The notes under the pieces were generated by a model that did no database searches, was not told the origin of the DNA, and saw only the letters and a program-made list of their open reading frames with translations. A program made the translations under genes and the position numbers. Shown here in pieces: positions 45,380 through 55,028 of a stretch of 64,000 bases of DNA. Origin of the DNA: Cellulosimicrobium cellulans (GTDB lineage: Bacteria; Actinomycetota; Actinomycetes; Actinomycetales; Cellulomonadaceae); the NCBI RefSeq assembly GCF_024124905.1, contig NZ_JAMXST010000005.1, positions 248,001-312,000 of the forward strand, given 5' to 3'. The number at the start of each line of letters is the position of its first letter. Within the stretch, counting starts at the first letter, position 1.

Positions 45380-48300
45380 ATGACGACGACGTCGGACGGT
45401 CCCGTCGAGGACGCGCTGCTGCGGCTCGGCAAGCACCTGCGGCGCGGGCAGGTGTCCGACGACCTGCGGCAGGTGTTCCTGACCGGCGGGCGCCAGGGCG
45501 ACGTGTTCTACCGCGACCGCTGGTCCCACGACAAGGTCGTGCGCTCCACCCACGGCGTGAACTGCACCGGGTCCTGCTCCTGGAAGGTCTACGTCAAGGA
45601 CGGCATCATCACCTGGGAGACCCAGCAGACCGACTACCCCTCCGTCGGCCCCGACTCCCCCGAGTACGAACCCCGCGGCTGCCCCCGCGGCGCCGCGTTC
45701 TCCTGGTACACCTACTCCCCCACCCGCGTGCGCTACCCCTACGTCCGCGGCACCCTCCTGGACGCCTACCGCGCCGCCCGCGCCGCCACCGGCGACCCCG
45801 TCCTGGCCTGGGAACGCCTCACCACCGACCCCCAGACCGCACGGCGCTACAAGTCCGCGCGCGGCAAGGGCGGGCTCGTGCGCGCCACCTGGGACGAGGC
45901 CGCCGAGATCGTCGCCGCCGCCCACGTCCACACCATCAAGACCTACGGACCCGACCGCATCGCCGGGTTCTCCCCCATCCCCGCCATGTCCATGGTGTCC
46001 CACGGCGTCGGGGCCCGGTTCGTCCAGATGCTCGGCGGCACCATGCTCTCGTTCTACGACTGGTACGCCGACCTCCCGGTCGCCTCCCCCCAGGTCTTCG
46101 GCGACCAGACCGACGTCCCCGAGTCCGCCGACTGGTGGAACTCCACCTACTGCATCATGTGGGGCTCCAACGTCCCGGTCACGCGCACCCCCGACGCGCA
46201 CTTCATGACCGAGGCCCGCTACCGCGGGCAGAAGGTCGTCGTCGTCTCCCCCGACTACGCCGACAACACCAAGTTCGCCGACGAGTGGCTCGCACCCCAT
46301 CCCGGCACCGACGGCGCCCTCGCCCAGGCCATGGGCCACGTCATCCTCACCGAGCACTACGCGCAGCGCCGCACCCCGCAGTTCGCCGAGTACGCGGCGC
46401 GCTTCACCGACCTCCCGCACCTCGTCGTCCTCGACGAGCACGGCGACGCGCCGGGGCCCGGCCGCGCCACCTACGTCCCGGGGAAGTTCCTCACCGCGGC
46501 GGACCTGCCCGACGGCGTCGGGCGCCCCGGCGACGACGACGCCGCCTCCTCGAACGCGCGCTTCAAGACCGTCGTGCTCGACGCCGACGGCACGCCGCGC
46601 GTCCCGAACGGGAGCCTCGGCCACCGCTACGGCGAGGCCGACGCGGGCCGCTGGAACCTCGACCTCGGCGACATCGACCCGCTGCTCTCGGTCGCCGACC
46701 CGCACGGCGTCTTCTGGGGTGCCCCGCAGGCCGCCCCCACTCGCGACACCGTCCCCGGGCGACCGCCGTCGGCCGACCAGGGCTCTACCTCGCCCGACCA
46801 GGGCTCTACCTCGGCCGACCAGGGCTCTACCTCGGGGTACCAGGGCTCTCCCTCGGCGGAGCTCACCTACGAGACGGTCGCCGTCGCGCTGCCGCGGTTC
46901 GACCTCGACCCGACGCCGGGCGACGAGGCCGCCGCGCACCTGGGCGGCGCGGGCGTCGTCGTGCGCGGGGTCCCGGCCCGCCGCGTCGGCGGGCGGCTCG
47001 TCACGACGGTGCTGGACCTGCTGCTCGCGCAGTACGGCGTGAACCGCCCGGAGCTGGGGCTGCCCGGCGAGTGGCCCGCGGGCTACGACGACGACGCGAC
47101 GCCCGCGACGCCCGCGTGGCAGGAGCGGTTCACCGGGGTCCCGGCCGCGGCGGCCGAGCGCATCGGGCGGGAGTTCGCGCAGAACGCGCTGGACTCGGGC
47201 GGTCGCTCGATGATCATCATGGGTGCGGGCACCAACCACTGGTTCCACTCCGACACGATCTACCGCGCGATGCTCGCGCTCACGACGCTCACCGGCTGCC
47301 AGGGCGTGAACGGCGGCGGGTGGGCGCACTACGTGGGGCAGGAGAAGTGCCGGCCGGTCACGGGCTGGGCGCAGTACGCGGGCGGCCTGGACTGGTCGCG
47401 CCCGCCGCGGCAGATGATCGGCACCGCGTTCTGGTACCTCGCGACGGACCAGTGGCGCTACGACGGCCTGCCCGCGGACGCGCTCGCGTCGCCGCTCGCG
47501 CAGGGACAGTTCTCCGGGCGCACGACGGCGGACACGCTCGTCGAGTCGGCGCAGCGCGGCTGGATGCCGAGCTACCCGACGTTCGACCGCAACCCGCTCG
47601 ACCTGGTGGACGAGGCCCGCGCGGCGGGCAAGGAACCCGCGCAGCACGTGGTCGACGAGCTCAAGGCAGGGAACCTGCGGTTCGCGTGCGAGGACCCGGA
47701 CGACCCCGCGAACTTCCCCCGCGTCGTGACGGTGTGGCGCGCGAACATCCTCGGGTCGTCGGGCAAGGGCAACGAGTACTTCCTCAAGCACCTGCTCGGC
47801 ACGGACGCCGCGGTCAACGCGGCCGAGTCGAGCCCCGAGCGCCGCCCGCGGTCGATGACCTGGCGGGACGAGGCGCCGCAGGGCAAGCTCGACCTGCTCG
47901 TCACGCTCGACTTCCGCATGACGTCGACGACGCTGTTCTCCGACGTCGTGCTGCCGGCGGCCACCTGGTACGAGAAGCACGACCTGTCCTCGACGGACAT
48001 GCACCCGTTCGTGCACTCGTTCAACCCGGCGATCAGCCCGCCGTGGCAGACGCGGACCGACTTCGACATCTTCCACACGCTGGCGGGGAAGGTGTCCGAG
48101 CTCGCGGTGACGCACCTCGGGGTCCGGGAGGACCTCGTCGCGGCGCCGCTCGCGCACGACACCCCTGACGAGATGGCGGTCCCGCACGGCGCGCTCACCG
48201 ACTCGGGCCTGCCCGTGACGGAGCGCGAGCTCGTGCCGGGCGTGACGATGCCGAAGCTCGTGGTCGTCGAGCGGGACTACCCGGCGTTCGCCGCGCGCAT

Positions 48301-49339
48301 GGCGTCGCTCGGCCCGCTCACGGAGAAGGCGGGCATGGTGACCAAGGGCGTGCACTTCTCGCCCGCGCCCGAGGTCGCCGACCTCGGACGTCGCAACGGC
48401 CTCGTCCAGGACGGTCCTGCGGCCGGGCGCCCGCGCCTGGACCGCGACACGCACGCGTGCGAGATGATCCTCGCGCTGTCGGGGACGACGAACGGCCGGC
48501 TCGCGGTGCAGGGGTTCGAGCACGTGGAGCAGCGCACGGGTACCCGGCTCGCGGACCTCGCCCTGGACGAGCAGGGCAAGCGCGTGACGTTCCCGGACGT
48601 GCAGTCGCGCCCGACGCCGGTCATCACCTCTCCCGAGTGGTCCGGGTCGGAGCACGGGGGCCGCCGGTACTCGGCGTTCGTCGTCAACGTGGAGCGGCTC
48701 AAGCCGTGGCACACGCTCACGGGTCGCCAGCACCTCTACCTCGACCACGACTGGATGATCGAGCTCGGCGAGCACATGCCGATCTTCCGGCCGCCGCTCG
48801 ACATGCACCGCCTGTTCGGCGACTCGCCGGTCGTGGGCGACACGTCGCCGTCGGGCTACCCTGCCTCCGGCGGTCACGCCGAGGTCGCGGTGCGGTACCT
48901 GACGCCGCACAACAAGTGGTCGATCCACTCGGAGTACCAGGACAACCTCTTCATGCTGTCCCTGTCCCGCGGTGGCCCGAATGTCTGGATGTCGCCCGCC
49001 GACGCCGCCAAGATCGGGGTCGCGGACAACGAGTGGATCGAGGCGTACAACCGCAACGGCGTGGTCGTGGCGAGGGCGGTGGTCAGCCACCGGATGCCTG
49101 AGGGCACGGTGTACATGCACCACGCGACCGACCGCACGATCGACGTCCCGCTCGCCGAGACGTCCGGGCTGCGCGGCGGCATCCACAACTCGCTCACGCG
49201 CATCCTCCTCAAGCCGACGCACCTCGCGGGCGGGTACGCCCAGCTCTCCTACGCGTTCAACTACCTCGGGCCCACGGGGAACCAGCGCGACGAGATGACC
49301 GTCATCCGCCGACGCAGCCAGGAGGTGCGGTACTCGTGA
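45380..49339 (+). CDS. narG: Respiratory nitrate reductase alpha subunit NarG
   Basis: Catalytic bis-MGD subunit reducing nitrate to nitrite on the cytoplasmic side. At 1319 residues it is longer than usual (about 1220-1250). The FS0 cluster ligands are His58, Cys62, Cys66 and Cys101 (HGVNCTGSCSW; EPRGCPRGAAF). Further motifs include STYCIMWGSNVPVTRTPD, GAGTNHWFHSD and LVTLDFRMTSTTLFSDVVLP. Residues about 466-494 form an in-frame insertion of four 7-residue repeats (QGSTS) encoded by the 21-bp DNA repeat. ATG 45380 is chosen; the ribosome-binding site is weak. Confidence 0.96.
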   Translation: MTTTSDGPVEDALLRLGKHLRRGQVSDDLRQVFLTGGRQGDVFYRDRWSHDKVVRSTHGVNCTGSCSWKVYVKDGIITWETQQTDYPSVGPDSPEYEPRGCPRGAAFSWYTYSPTRVRYPYVRGTLLDAYRAARAATGDPVLAWERLTTDPQTARRYKSARGKGGLVRATWDEAAEIVAAAHVHTIKTYGPDRIAGFSPIPAMSMVSHGVGARFVQMLGGTMLSFYDWYADLPVASPQVFGDQTDVPESADWWNSTYCIMWGSNVPVTRTPDAHFMTEARYRGQKVVVVSPDYADNTKFADEWLAPHPGTDGALAQAMGHVILTEHYAQRRTPQFAEYAARFTDLPHLVVLDEHGDAPGPGRATYVPGKFLTAADLPDGVGRPGDDDAASSNARFKTVVLDADGTPRVPNGSLGHRYGEADAGRWNLDLGDIDPLLSVADPHGVFWGAPQAAPTRDTVPGRPPSADQGSTSPDQGSTSADQGSTSGYQGSPSAELTYETVAVALPRFDLDPTPGDEAAAHLGGAGVVVRGVPARRVGGRLVTTVLDLLLAQYGVNRPELGLPGEWPAGYDDDATPATPAWQERFTGVPAAAAERIGREFAQNALDSGGRSMIIMGAGTNHWFHSDTIYRAMLALTTLTGCQGVNGGGWAHYVGQEKCRPVTGWAQYAGGLDWSRPPRQMIGTAFWYLATDQWRYDGLPADALASPLAQGQFSGRTTADTLVESAQRGWMPSYPTFDRNPLDLVDEARAAGKEPAQHVVDELKAGNLRFACEDPDDPANFPRVVTVWRANILGSSGKGNEYFLKHLLGTDAAVNAAESSPERRPRSMTWRDEAPQGKLDLLVTLDFRMTSTTLFSDVVLPAATWYEKHDLSSTDMHPFVHSFNPAISPPWQTRTDFDIFHTLAGKVSELAVTHLGVREDLVAAPLAHDTPDEMAVPHGALTDSGLPVTERELVPGVTMPKLVVVERDYPAFAARMASLGPLTEKAGMVTKGVHFSPAPEVADLGRRNGLVQDGPAAGRPRLDRDTHACEMILALSGTTNGRLAVQGFEHVEQRTGTRLADLALDEQGKRVTFPDVQSRPTPVITSPEWSGSEHGGRRYSAFVVNVERLKPWHTLTGRQHLYLDHDWMIELGEHMPIFRPPLDMHRLFGDSPVVGDTSPSGYPASGGHAEVAVRYLTPHNKWSIHSEYQDNLFMLSLSRGGPNVWMSPADAAKIGVADNEWIEAYNRNGVVVARAVVSHRMPEGTVYMHHATDRTIDVPLAETSGLRGGIHNSLTRILLKPTHLAGGYAQLSYAFNYLGPTGNQRDEMTVIRRRSQEVRYS
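46776..46859 (+). repeat. 21-bp repeat array inside narG, four units
   Basis: Four direct 21-bp units with core ACCAGGGCTCTACCTCG (last unit CTCTCCCTCG), in frame, encoding a Q-G-S-T-S heptad linker. Same unit and period as the intergenic array at 17941-18017. By position it falls between two conserved NarG segments (HGVFWG and VALPRFD). Confidence 0.95.
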
Positions 49340-49424
49340 CACGCGTGACACTCGTGACCCGGAGCGGAACGGCGCGGGGCCCGGCCGCGGGCAGGGTGTC
49401 GTCGGCGCGGGAGGGGGTGGCGTC

Positions 49425-51272
49425 GTGCGGGTGATGGCGCAGATGTCGATGGTGATGAACCTGGACAAGTGCATCGGGTGTCACACGTGCTCGGTCACGT
49501 GCAAGCAGGCCTGGACCAACCGCACCGGGGTCGAGTACGTGTGGTTCAACAACGTCGAGACCCGTCCCGGCCTGGGGTACCCGCGCACCTACCAGGACCA
49601 GGAACGCTGGCAGGGCGGCTGGGTCCGGACCACGAAGGGCAAGCTGAAGCTGCGCGCCGGGGGCCGGTTGAAGAAGCTCGCCACGATCTTCTCCAACCCC
49701 GTCCTGCCCTCCATCCACGACTACTACGAACCGTGGACGTATGAGTACGACATGCTCCTGTCGGCCCCCCAGGGCCCCCACACCCCCGTCGCACGCCCCA
49801 CGTCGCTGCTGACGGGCAAGGACATGACCATCTCCTGGTCGGCGAACTGGGACGACGACCTCGCCGGCTCCACCACCACCATGGACCAGGACCCGGTCCT
49901 GCAGCACATGTCTGAGCACGTCGCGACCGAGTTCGACAAGACGTTCATGTTCTACCTGCCCCGCATCTGCGAGCACTGCCTCAACCCCGCCTGCGTCGCG
50001 TCCTGCCCGTCGGGGGCCATGTACAAGCGGGCCGAGGACGGCATCGTCCTCGTGGACCAGGACCAGTGCCGCGGGTGGCGCATGTGCGTCACCGGCTGCC
50101 CCTACAAGAAGGTCTACTTCAACCACAAGACCGGCAAAGCCGAGAAATGCACCCTGTGCTACCCCCGCATCGAGGTCGGCCTGCCCACCGTGTGCTCCGA
50201 GACGTGCGTGGGACGCCTGCGCTACCTCGGCCTCGTCCTGTACGACGCCGACAAGGTCACCCACGCCGCCGCCGTCCAGGACGAGCACGACCTCCTCGCC
50301 GCCCAACGCGCCGTCTTCCTCGACCCGAACGACCCCCAGGTCATCGCCGCCGCACGACAAGAGGGCATCCCCGAGGACTGGATCACCGCCGCCCAACGCT
50401 CCCCCATCTGGGACCTCATCACGAAGTACGAGGTCGCCCTCCCCCTGCACCCCGAGTACCGCACCCTGCCCATGGTCTGGTACATCCCACCCCTGTCCCC
50501 CGTCGTCGACGTCGTCGCAGCGTCGGGCAACGACGGCGAAGACGGACGCACCCTGTTCGCCGCCATCTCGAAGCTGCGCATCCCCCTGGAATACCTCGCC
50601 GGACTCTTCACCGCCGGAGACACCGCCCCCGTCGAGAAGGTCCTGCGCCGCCTGGCCGCCATGCGCTCCTACATGCGCGACCTCAACCTCGGCCACGAAC
50701 CCGACGAACACACCGCGGCCGCCGTCGGCATGACCGGACAACAGGTCCAGGAGATGTACCGCCTCCTCGCGATCGCGAAGTACGAAGACCGGTACGTCAT
50801 CCCCACCGCCCACACCGAGATCGCCCGCGAGCTCGACGAGCTCTCCTGTTCCCTCGACTACGACGGCGGCCCCGGCATGGGCGGCATGGGCCTCACCGGC
50901 GGCGGCCCGTTCGGCGAGACGTCGGGGAGCCCGGTGCCCGTCGCGGTCGAGAACTTCCACGTCCTCCAGGCGCGCCAGACGGCGGACTCGCCGTACGGGC
51001 CCTCGACACCGGGCCGCGTGAACCTCCTCAACTGGGACGGCAACGGCCGCCCGCCCGGGCTCTTCCCGCCGGGCGAGGACGCGACGACCGGCGGGACCGG
51101 CGCGGGCACCGGGACCGGCGGCGTCACGCCCGGGGGCCCCGGTTCGCTGCCCGGGGGTCGGCAGGACGCGCGCCACGACACGATCCCCGGCCCGTCGGCG
51201 CCCGGTCGACCGGCGGCCGGACCGGCACCCGAGAACGGGCCTGGCGTCGAGCCCGACGGGGGCATCCGATGA
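49425..51272 (+). CDS. narH: Nitrate reductase beta subunit NarH
   Basis: Electron-transfer subunit with four Fe-S clusters: CIGCHTCSVTC (Cys16-26), CEHCLNPACVASCPSG, CRGWRMCVTGCPYKK, where Trp replaces one Cys (the [3Fe-4S] site), and CTLCYPR with downstream Cys. 615 residues; NarH is normally about 480-560. The extra is a Gly/Pro-rich tail of about 95 residues (GGMGLTGGGPFGE, then PGRPAAGPAPENG). GTG 49425 is taken, with ATG at 49434 as an alternative. Its stop overlaps narJ. Confidence 0.95.
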   Translation: MRVMAQMSMVMNLDKCIGCHTCSVTCKQAWTNRTGVEYVWFNNVETRPGLGYPRTYQDQERWQGGWVRTTKGKLKLRAGGRLKKLATIFSNPVLPSIHDYYEPWTYEYDMLLSAPQGPHTPVARPTSLLTGKDMTISWSANWDDDLAGSTTTMDQDPVLQHMSEHVATEFDKTFMFYLPRICEHCLNPACVASCPSGAMYKRAEDGIVLVDQDQCRGWRMCVTGCPYKKVYFNHKTGKAEKCTLCYPRIEVGLPTVCSETCVGRLRYLGLVLYDADKVTHAAAVQDEHDLLAAQRAVFLDPNDPQVIAAARQEGIPEDWITAAQRSPIWDLITKYEVALPLHPEYRTLPMVWYIPPLSPVVDVVAASGNDGEDGRTLFAAISKLRIPLEYLAGLFTAGDTAPVEKVLRRLAAMRSYMRDLNLGHEPDEHTAAAVGMTGQQVQEMYRLLAIAKYEDRYVIPTAHTEIARELDELSCSLDYDGGPGMGGMGLTGGGPFGETSGSPVPVAVENFHVLQARQTADSPYGPSTPGRVNLLNWDGNGRPPGLFPPGEDATTGGTGAGTGTGGVTPGGPGSLPGGRQDARHDTIPGPSAPGRPAAGPAPENGPGVEPDGGIR

Positions 51273-52024
51273 GGACGCGCTCCCTGCTCCCGACCCCGGC
51301 GCTGCGTCCCGGGGCACGACCTCGCGGGCCGCAACCCGACCACCTGTCGCCGGTCGCGGCGTCGGACACCCAGCGCCGCACGGCGCACATGGCCGCGTCC
51401 GTGCTGCTCGCCTACCCCGACGCGGACGTGCTCGACGCGGCCGTCGCCGTCCGGGCCTCGACGCCGGGGCTGCCCGCGCCGGTCCGCGAGCGCCTCGACG
51501 CGTTCTGCGACGCGCTGCCGGCGCCGGCGGACGCGCAGGGCCTGCGCGACCTCCAGGCCCGCTACGTCGCGACGTTCGACCTCAAGCGCAAGTGCTCGAT
51601 GTACCTGTCGTACTACGCCGCGGGCGACACCCGGCGGCGCGGGACGGCCCTCGTCGCGTTCGTCGAGGCGTACCGGGCCGCGGGCTGGGAGGTCACGGGC
51701 TCGGAGCTGCCCGACTACCTGCCGACCGTGCTCGAGTTCTCGGCCCGCACCGAGGGCGACGACGCCACGATCGCCGCGGGGCTGCTCGCCTCGCACCGCG
51801 ACGGGATCGAGGTGCTGCGGACCGCGCTCGAGAGCATGGCGAGCCCGTGGACCGGGCTGGTCGAGGCGGTGTGCCTCACCCTGCCGCCGCTCGACGCGCG
51901 CACGCGGGAGCGGTACGTCGAGCTCGTGACGGCGGGTCCGCCCGCCGAGCTCGTGGGGATGGAGCCGTTCGCGCTGGAGCCGTACGGCAGCGGGTCCGGC
52001 CGAACCGGAGGAGCGGTGCGATGA
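51269..52024 (+). CDS. narJ: Nitrate reductase assembly chaperone NarJ
   Basis: A 251-residue cytoplasmic chaperone for NarG Moco insertion, all-helical, with the conserved YVATFDLKRKCSMYLSYY and ELPDYLPTVLEF motifs. About 45 N-terminal residues precede the usual core. ATGA overlaps join it to narH and narI. Confidence 0.93.
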   Translation: MRTRSLLPTPALRPGARPRGPQPDHLSPVAASDTQRRTAHMAASVLLAYPDADVLDAAVAVRASTPGLPAPVRERLDAFCDALPAPADAQGLRDLQARYVATFDLKRKCSMYLSYYAAGDTRRRGTALVAFVEAYRAAGWEVTGSELPDYLPTVLEFSARTEGDDATIAAGLLASHRDGIEVLRTALESMASPWTGLVEAVCLTLPPLDARTRERYVELVTAGPPAELVGMEPFALEPYGSGSGRTGGAVR

Positions 52025-52779
52025 GCGGGGTGAGCACGGGCGAGATCCTGCTGTGGGTCGTGTTCCCGTACGTGACGTTCGCGGTGTTCGTCGTGGGGTC
52101 GGTCTGGCGGTACCGGTACGACAAGTTCGGCTGGACCACGCGGTCGAGCGAGCTCTACGAGAAGCGGCTCCTGCGGCTCGGCTCCCCGCTCTTCCACTTC
52201 GGGCTGCTCTTCGTGATCCTCGGGCACCTCATGGGCCTCGTCATCCCCACGTCGTGGACGGAGGCGGTGGGCATCCAGGAGGTCGCCTACCACTTCGTCG
52301 CCACGTACATGGGGTCGATCGCGGCGGTCGCGCTCGTCGCCGGGCTGCTCATCCTCGTCTACCGGCGCCGCACCACCGGTCCCGTCTTCCGCGCGACGAC
52401 GCGCATGGACAAGACGATGTACGTGTTCCTCGCGGCGTCGATCCTGCTCGGGTCGTGGGCGACCGTGCAGACGCAGCTCCTCGCCGGCGGCCACGGGTAC
52501 GACTACCGAGAGACGATCTCCCCCTGGTTCCGGTCGCTGTGGTACCTCCAGCCGCAGCCCGCGCTCATGGAGGGCGTGCCCGCGGCGTTCCAGCTCCACA
52601 TCGTCGCCGCCAACCTGCTGTTCATCCTGTGGCCGTTCACGCGGCTCGTGCACGCGTTCTCCGCGCCGGTGCCCTACCTGTTCCGCCCGTACGTGGTGTA
52701 CCGGTCGCGCGAGGCGTCGGTCGCCGCGCGCGCCCCGCGGCCCGGCTGGGACCCCTCGGAGCGCCCGCGCGGGCGGTGA
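52021..52779 (+). CDS. narI: Nitrate reductase gamma subunit NarI
   Basis: Membrane cytochrome b subunit that oxidises menaquinol and passes electrons to NarH. 252 residues with five helices; likely haem ligands His59, His69 (LFHFGLLFVILGHLMG), His193 and His211 (QLHIVAANLL, FTRLVHAF). Last gene of narGHJI. Confidence 0.95.
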   Translation: MSGVSTGEILLWVVFPYVTFAVFVVGSVWRYRYDKFGWTTRSSELYEKRLLRLGSPLFHFGLLFVILGHLMGLVIPTSWTEAVGIQEVAYHFVATYMGSIAAVALVAGLLILVYRRRTTGPVFRATTRMDKTMYVFLAASILLGSWATVQTQLLAGGHGYDYRETISPWFRSLWYLQPQPALMEGVPAAFQLHIVAANLLFILWPFTRLVHAFSAPVPYLFRPYVVYRSREASVAARAPRPGWDPSERPRGR

Positions 52780-52965
52780 TCCGCGTCAGCAGCGCCGCAC
52801 CCGCGGAGCACCAGGTCAGCGGCCGGAAATCACCGTGGCGCCCCGAGCGGCCACCGGGGACCACCGGGTGAAATGGGCGCCGCGGCGACCACGGAACGCC
52901 CCGACGCCCCCTCCTTCCAGGGGCGGTCACCCCGACCGTGACCGTCACCCGGAAGAGGTTCGAGC

Positions 52966-53532
52966 ATGTCCACCACCGCCCCGACGACCGCCGGTCGCCC
53001 CCGCGCCGTCCGCCCGTCCGCGTCGTCCACCACGCCCGCCGCCCGGCGCCGCGCGTCCGTCCTGCCGGCGCGCCTGGCCGGCCGCGTCGACGCTGCCGTC
53101 GCCGCCACCGCGCGCTTCCTCACGCGCTGGTCCGTGCCCGCGCTGCGCGTCGCCCTCGGCCTCGTGTTCCTCGGGTTCGGCGTCCTGAAGTTCTTCCCCG
53201 GCGCGAGCCCGGCGGAGTCGATCGCGGCGCGGACCGTCGAGACGCTCACGTTCGGCCTCGTCGGCGGGACGGCGGCCGTGATCTTCACCGCGGTCCTCGA
53301 GACCTTCATCGGCCTGGCCCTCCTCACGGGCCGCCTCCTGCGGGCCGGGCTGGTCGCTCTCGCCGTCGCGATGGCCGGCATCCTGTCGCCGATCGTCCTG
53401 TTCGCCGGCGAGCTGTTCGGCCACGGCATGACCCTCCTGGGCCAGTACGTGCTCAAGGACCTCGTGCTCGTCGCCGGCGCTGCCGTCGTGGCGGCGGTCG
53501 CCCTCGGTGCCCGGCTGAAGCTCGACGCATGA
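52966..53532 (+). CDS. DoxX family membrane protein
   Basis: A 188-residue protein with a polar, Ala/Pro/Arg-rich N-terminus and four helices; LRVALGLVFLGFGVLKFFPG is the DoxX signature and EGTFIGLALLTGRLLR-like ETFIGLALLTG helix 2 follows. Family members link to redox or thiosulfate metabolism, but the role here is not determined. GGAAGAGG precedes the ATG. Confidence 0.85.
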   Translation: MSTTAPTTAGRPRAVRPSASSTTPAARRRASVLPARLAGRVDAAVAATARFLTRWSVPALRVALGLVFLGFGVLKFFPGASPAESIAARTVETLTFGLVGGTAAVIFTAVLETFIGLALLTGRLLRAGLVALAVAMAGILSPIVLFAGELFGHGMTLLGQYVLKDLVLVAGAAVVAAVALGARLKLDA

Positions 53533-53569
53533 CACCCAGGCGCTCCCACGCCTTCCACGACCCGACGAG

Positions 53570-53605
53570 AAGGACCCCGTGACCGGCACAGGACACGGGG
53601 TCCTT
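53570..53605 (+). terminator. Terminator after DoxX gene
   Basis: A perfect 12-bp stem, AAGGACCCCGTG and complement, 12-nt loop, ending in TCCTTCG, 37 nt after the stop. Confidence 0.8.
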
Positions 53606-53702
53606 CGCTCTCCAGACGCCCAGCACGCGGCGTCGGACCCGCTCGTTACGCTTCCTCGCGACCGGCTGTGCGCTCAGCAGCAGCCAACGGCAAGGGGGCG
53701 GT

Positions 53703-54269
53703 GTGGTCACCTACGACGAGCTCGAGATCGAGACCAGACGCGACAGGCGGCGCAACTTCAAGAAGACGCCGCGGGTCCTCTTCGGACGAACCTGCGACGA
53801 CGAGATGGTTCACCGACTGGTCCACGAAGGAATAGAACGCGAGGACTGGGTGCGAGCATCCGTCGCGGCTGACCAGGCGGTCGATGACGCGACCACCCAC
53901 GCCGTCGTCCGGCCGGCGCTGAGCATCGCGATGTGGGTCGCGTCGGCGTCGATTGCGCTGGTCGGCATCCAGATCGTTCTCGCACTGTCATGGCCCATGG
54001 CGTCGGATCTTCCGGAGCTGAGACTTGCTGGGCTCCAGACCGTCGGTTTCCTCCTTGGCGCCGTGGCATGCTTGGCGCTCGGGGTCTGGTTCGCCACGGA
54101 AGGCCGCGAACAGGCCCAGGAGCGCCACGATGCGCTTGCGTGGCGATGCGCGCTGGCCAAAGCCCTCGTCTGTGAATCCGTCGCTGCGCAAGAGATGCCT
54201 TCGACGATGCCCGATGACGCACACCTCTGCGGCCCTCTCACCTGGCTCCGACGGCTGGCGAAGAGGTAA
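53703..54269 (+). CDS. Two-helix membrane protein of atypical composition
   Basis: A 188-residue protein: charged N-terminal half (about 1-72), two hydrophobic helices (ALSIAMWVASASIALVGIQIV and LQTVGFLLGAVACLALGVWF), then a cytoplasmic helical tail. GTG start with AAGGGGGCG upstream. Codon use and base composition are noticeably less GC-biased than neighbours, including frequent A/T third positions, suggesting recent acquisition. No family recognised. Confidence 0.6.
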   Translation: MVTYDELEIETRRDRRRNFKKTPRVLFGRTCDDEMVHRLVHEGIEREDWVRASVAADQAVDDATTHAVVRPALSIAMWVASASIALVGIQIVLALSWPMASDLPELRLAGLQTVGFLLGAVACLALGVWFATEGREQAQERHDALAWRCALAKALVCESVAAQEMPSTMPDDAHLCGPLTWLRRLAKR

Positions 54270-54376
54270 CCGCTCGCTGTCCGGGCGCCCCGACACGACG
54301 CGCCCACCACCTGCTGACGGGCATGTGCAACGTCGACGCCAGTGACCGCCCGGTGCCGTCCTTGCTGCAGTGGGGC

Positions 54377-54862
54377 TCAGAGGGTGCGAGACATGTACGT
54401 GCTGTTCGGGTCGTCCGTGTAGTCGGCGAACGGTGCGCACGGCACGAACCCGTGGCGCGCGTAGAGGCGACGCGCGGGCGCGAAGTAGTCCTCCGCGCCC
54501 GTCTCCAGGCTCACGCGGTCGAGCCCACGGTCGCGTGCGACGTCGAGCAGGTGCGCGAGGACCGTCGCGGCGACGCCCCGGCCCCGCGCGGCCGCCGTCG
54601 TGCGCATGGACTTGAGCTCGCCCAGCGTCGCGTCGTGCTGCTTGAGCGCACCGCACCCCAGGAGACCGCCGTCCGCGGAGCGCGCGGTGACGAAGGTGAC
54701 GTCCGGCGCGCGCAGCCGCTCCACGTCCAGCGCGTGCACGCTCTCCGGCGGCGACGTCGCGTGCATCTCGTCCAGGTGCTCCTGCAGCAGCGCCAGCACG
54801 TCCTCGGCCGCCGGGTCCTCGACGGCGACGCGCACGCCCGCCCGGGTCGTCGTCTCGCTCAC
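54377..54862 (-). CDS. GNAT family acetyltransferase
   Basis: A 161-residue single-domain GNAT. The acetyl-CoA loop is AAARGRGVAATVLAHLL (about 94-110), followed by LDRVSLETGAEDYFAPARRLYARHGF, typical of small-molecule acetyltransferases. GTG 54862 is preferred over an upstream in-frame GTG/ATG because of family length. Substrate unknown. Confidence 0.85.
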   Translation of the reverse strand: MSETTTRAGVRVAVEDPAAEDVLALLQEHLDEMHATSPPESVHALDVERLRAPDVTFVTARSADGGLLGCGALKQHDATLGELKSMRTTAAARGRGVAATVLAHLLDVARDRGLDRVSLETGAEDYFAPARRLYARHGFVPCAPFADYTDDPNSTYMSRTL

Positions 54863-54992
54863 CCGCCGAGCCTGCCACACCACCGGTCCAGCGATGCACG
54901 GGCGCGCGATCCTGCACGTCCACGTGCATCCTTCGGGCGCGGGTGCGCCGGCGCCCGGACGTCTCCCCTGGAGTTTTCACGGTCGAAACGAG

Positions 54993-55021
54993 GTGACACT
55001 CCGCAGGTGCGGGTCTATCCT
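54993..55021 (+). promoter_or_regulatory. Promoter of the molybdate operon
   Basis: GTGACA -35 and TATCCT -10 with a 17-bp spacer; the -10 ends 7 nt before the regulator ATG, so the mRNA is probably leaderless. The closest match to the standard housekeeping consensus in the window. Confidence 0.6.
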
Positions 55022-55028
55022 CGCCGTC

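Noticed and set aside
46776-46859. CRISPR-like array in narG
   Set aside because: The units are contiguous 21-bp tandem repeats without spacers, and lie inside a coding frame.
45146-49474. Very long antisense open frame opposite narG (over 1400 codons)
   Set aside because: It is the shadow of a GC-rich coding gene; its translation is low-complexity Arg/Val/Glu-rich and matches no family, while narG on the other strand is unmistakable.
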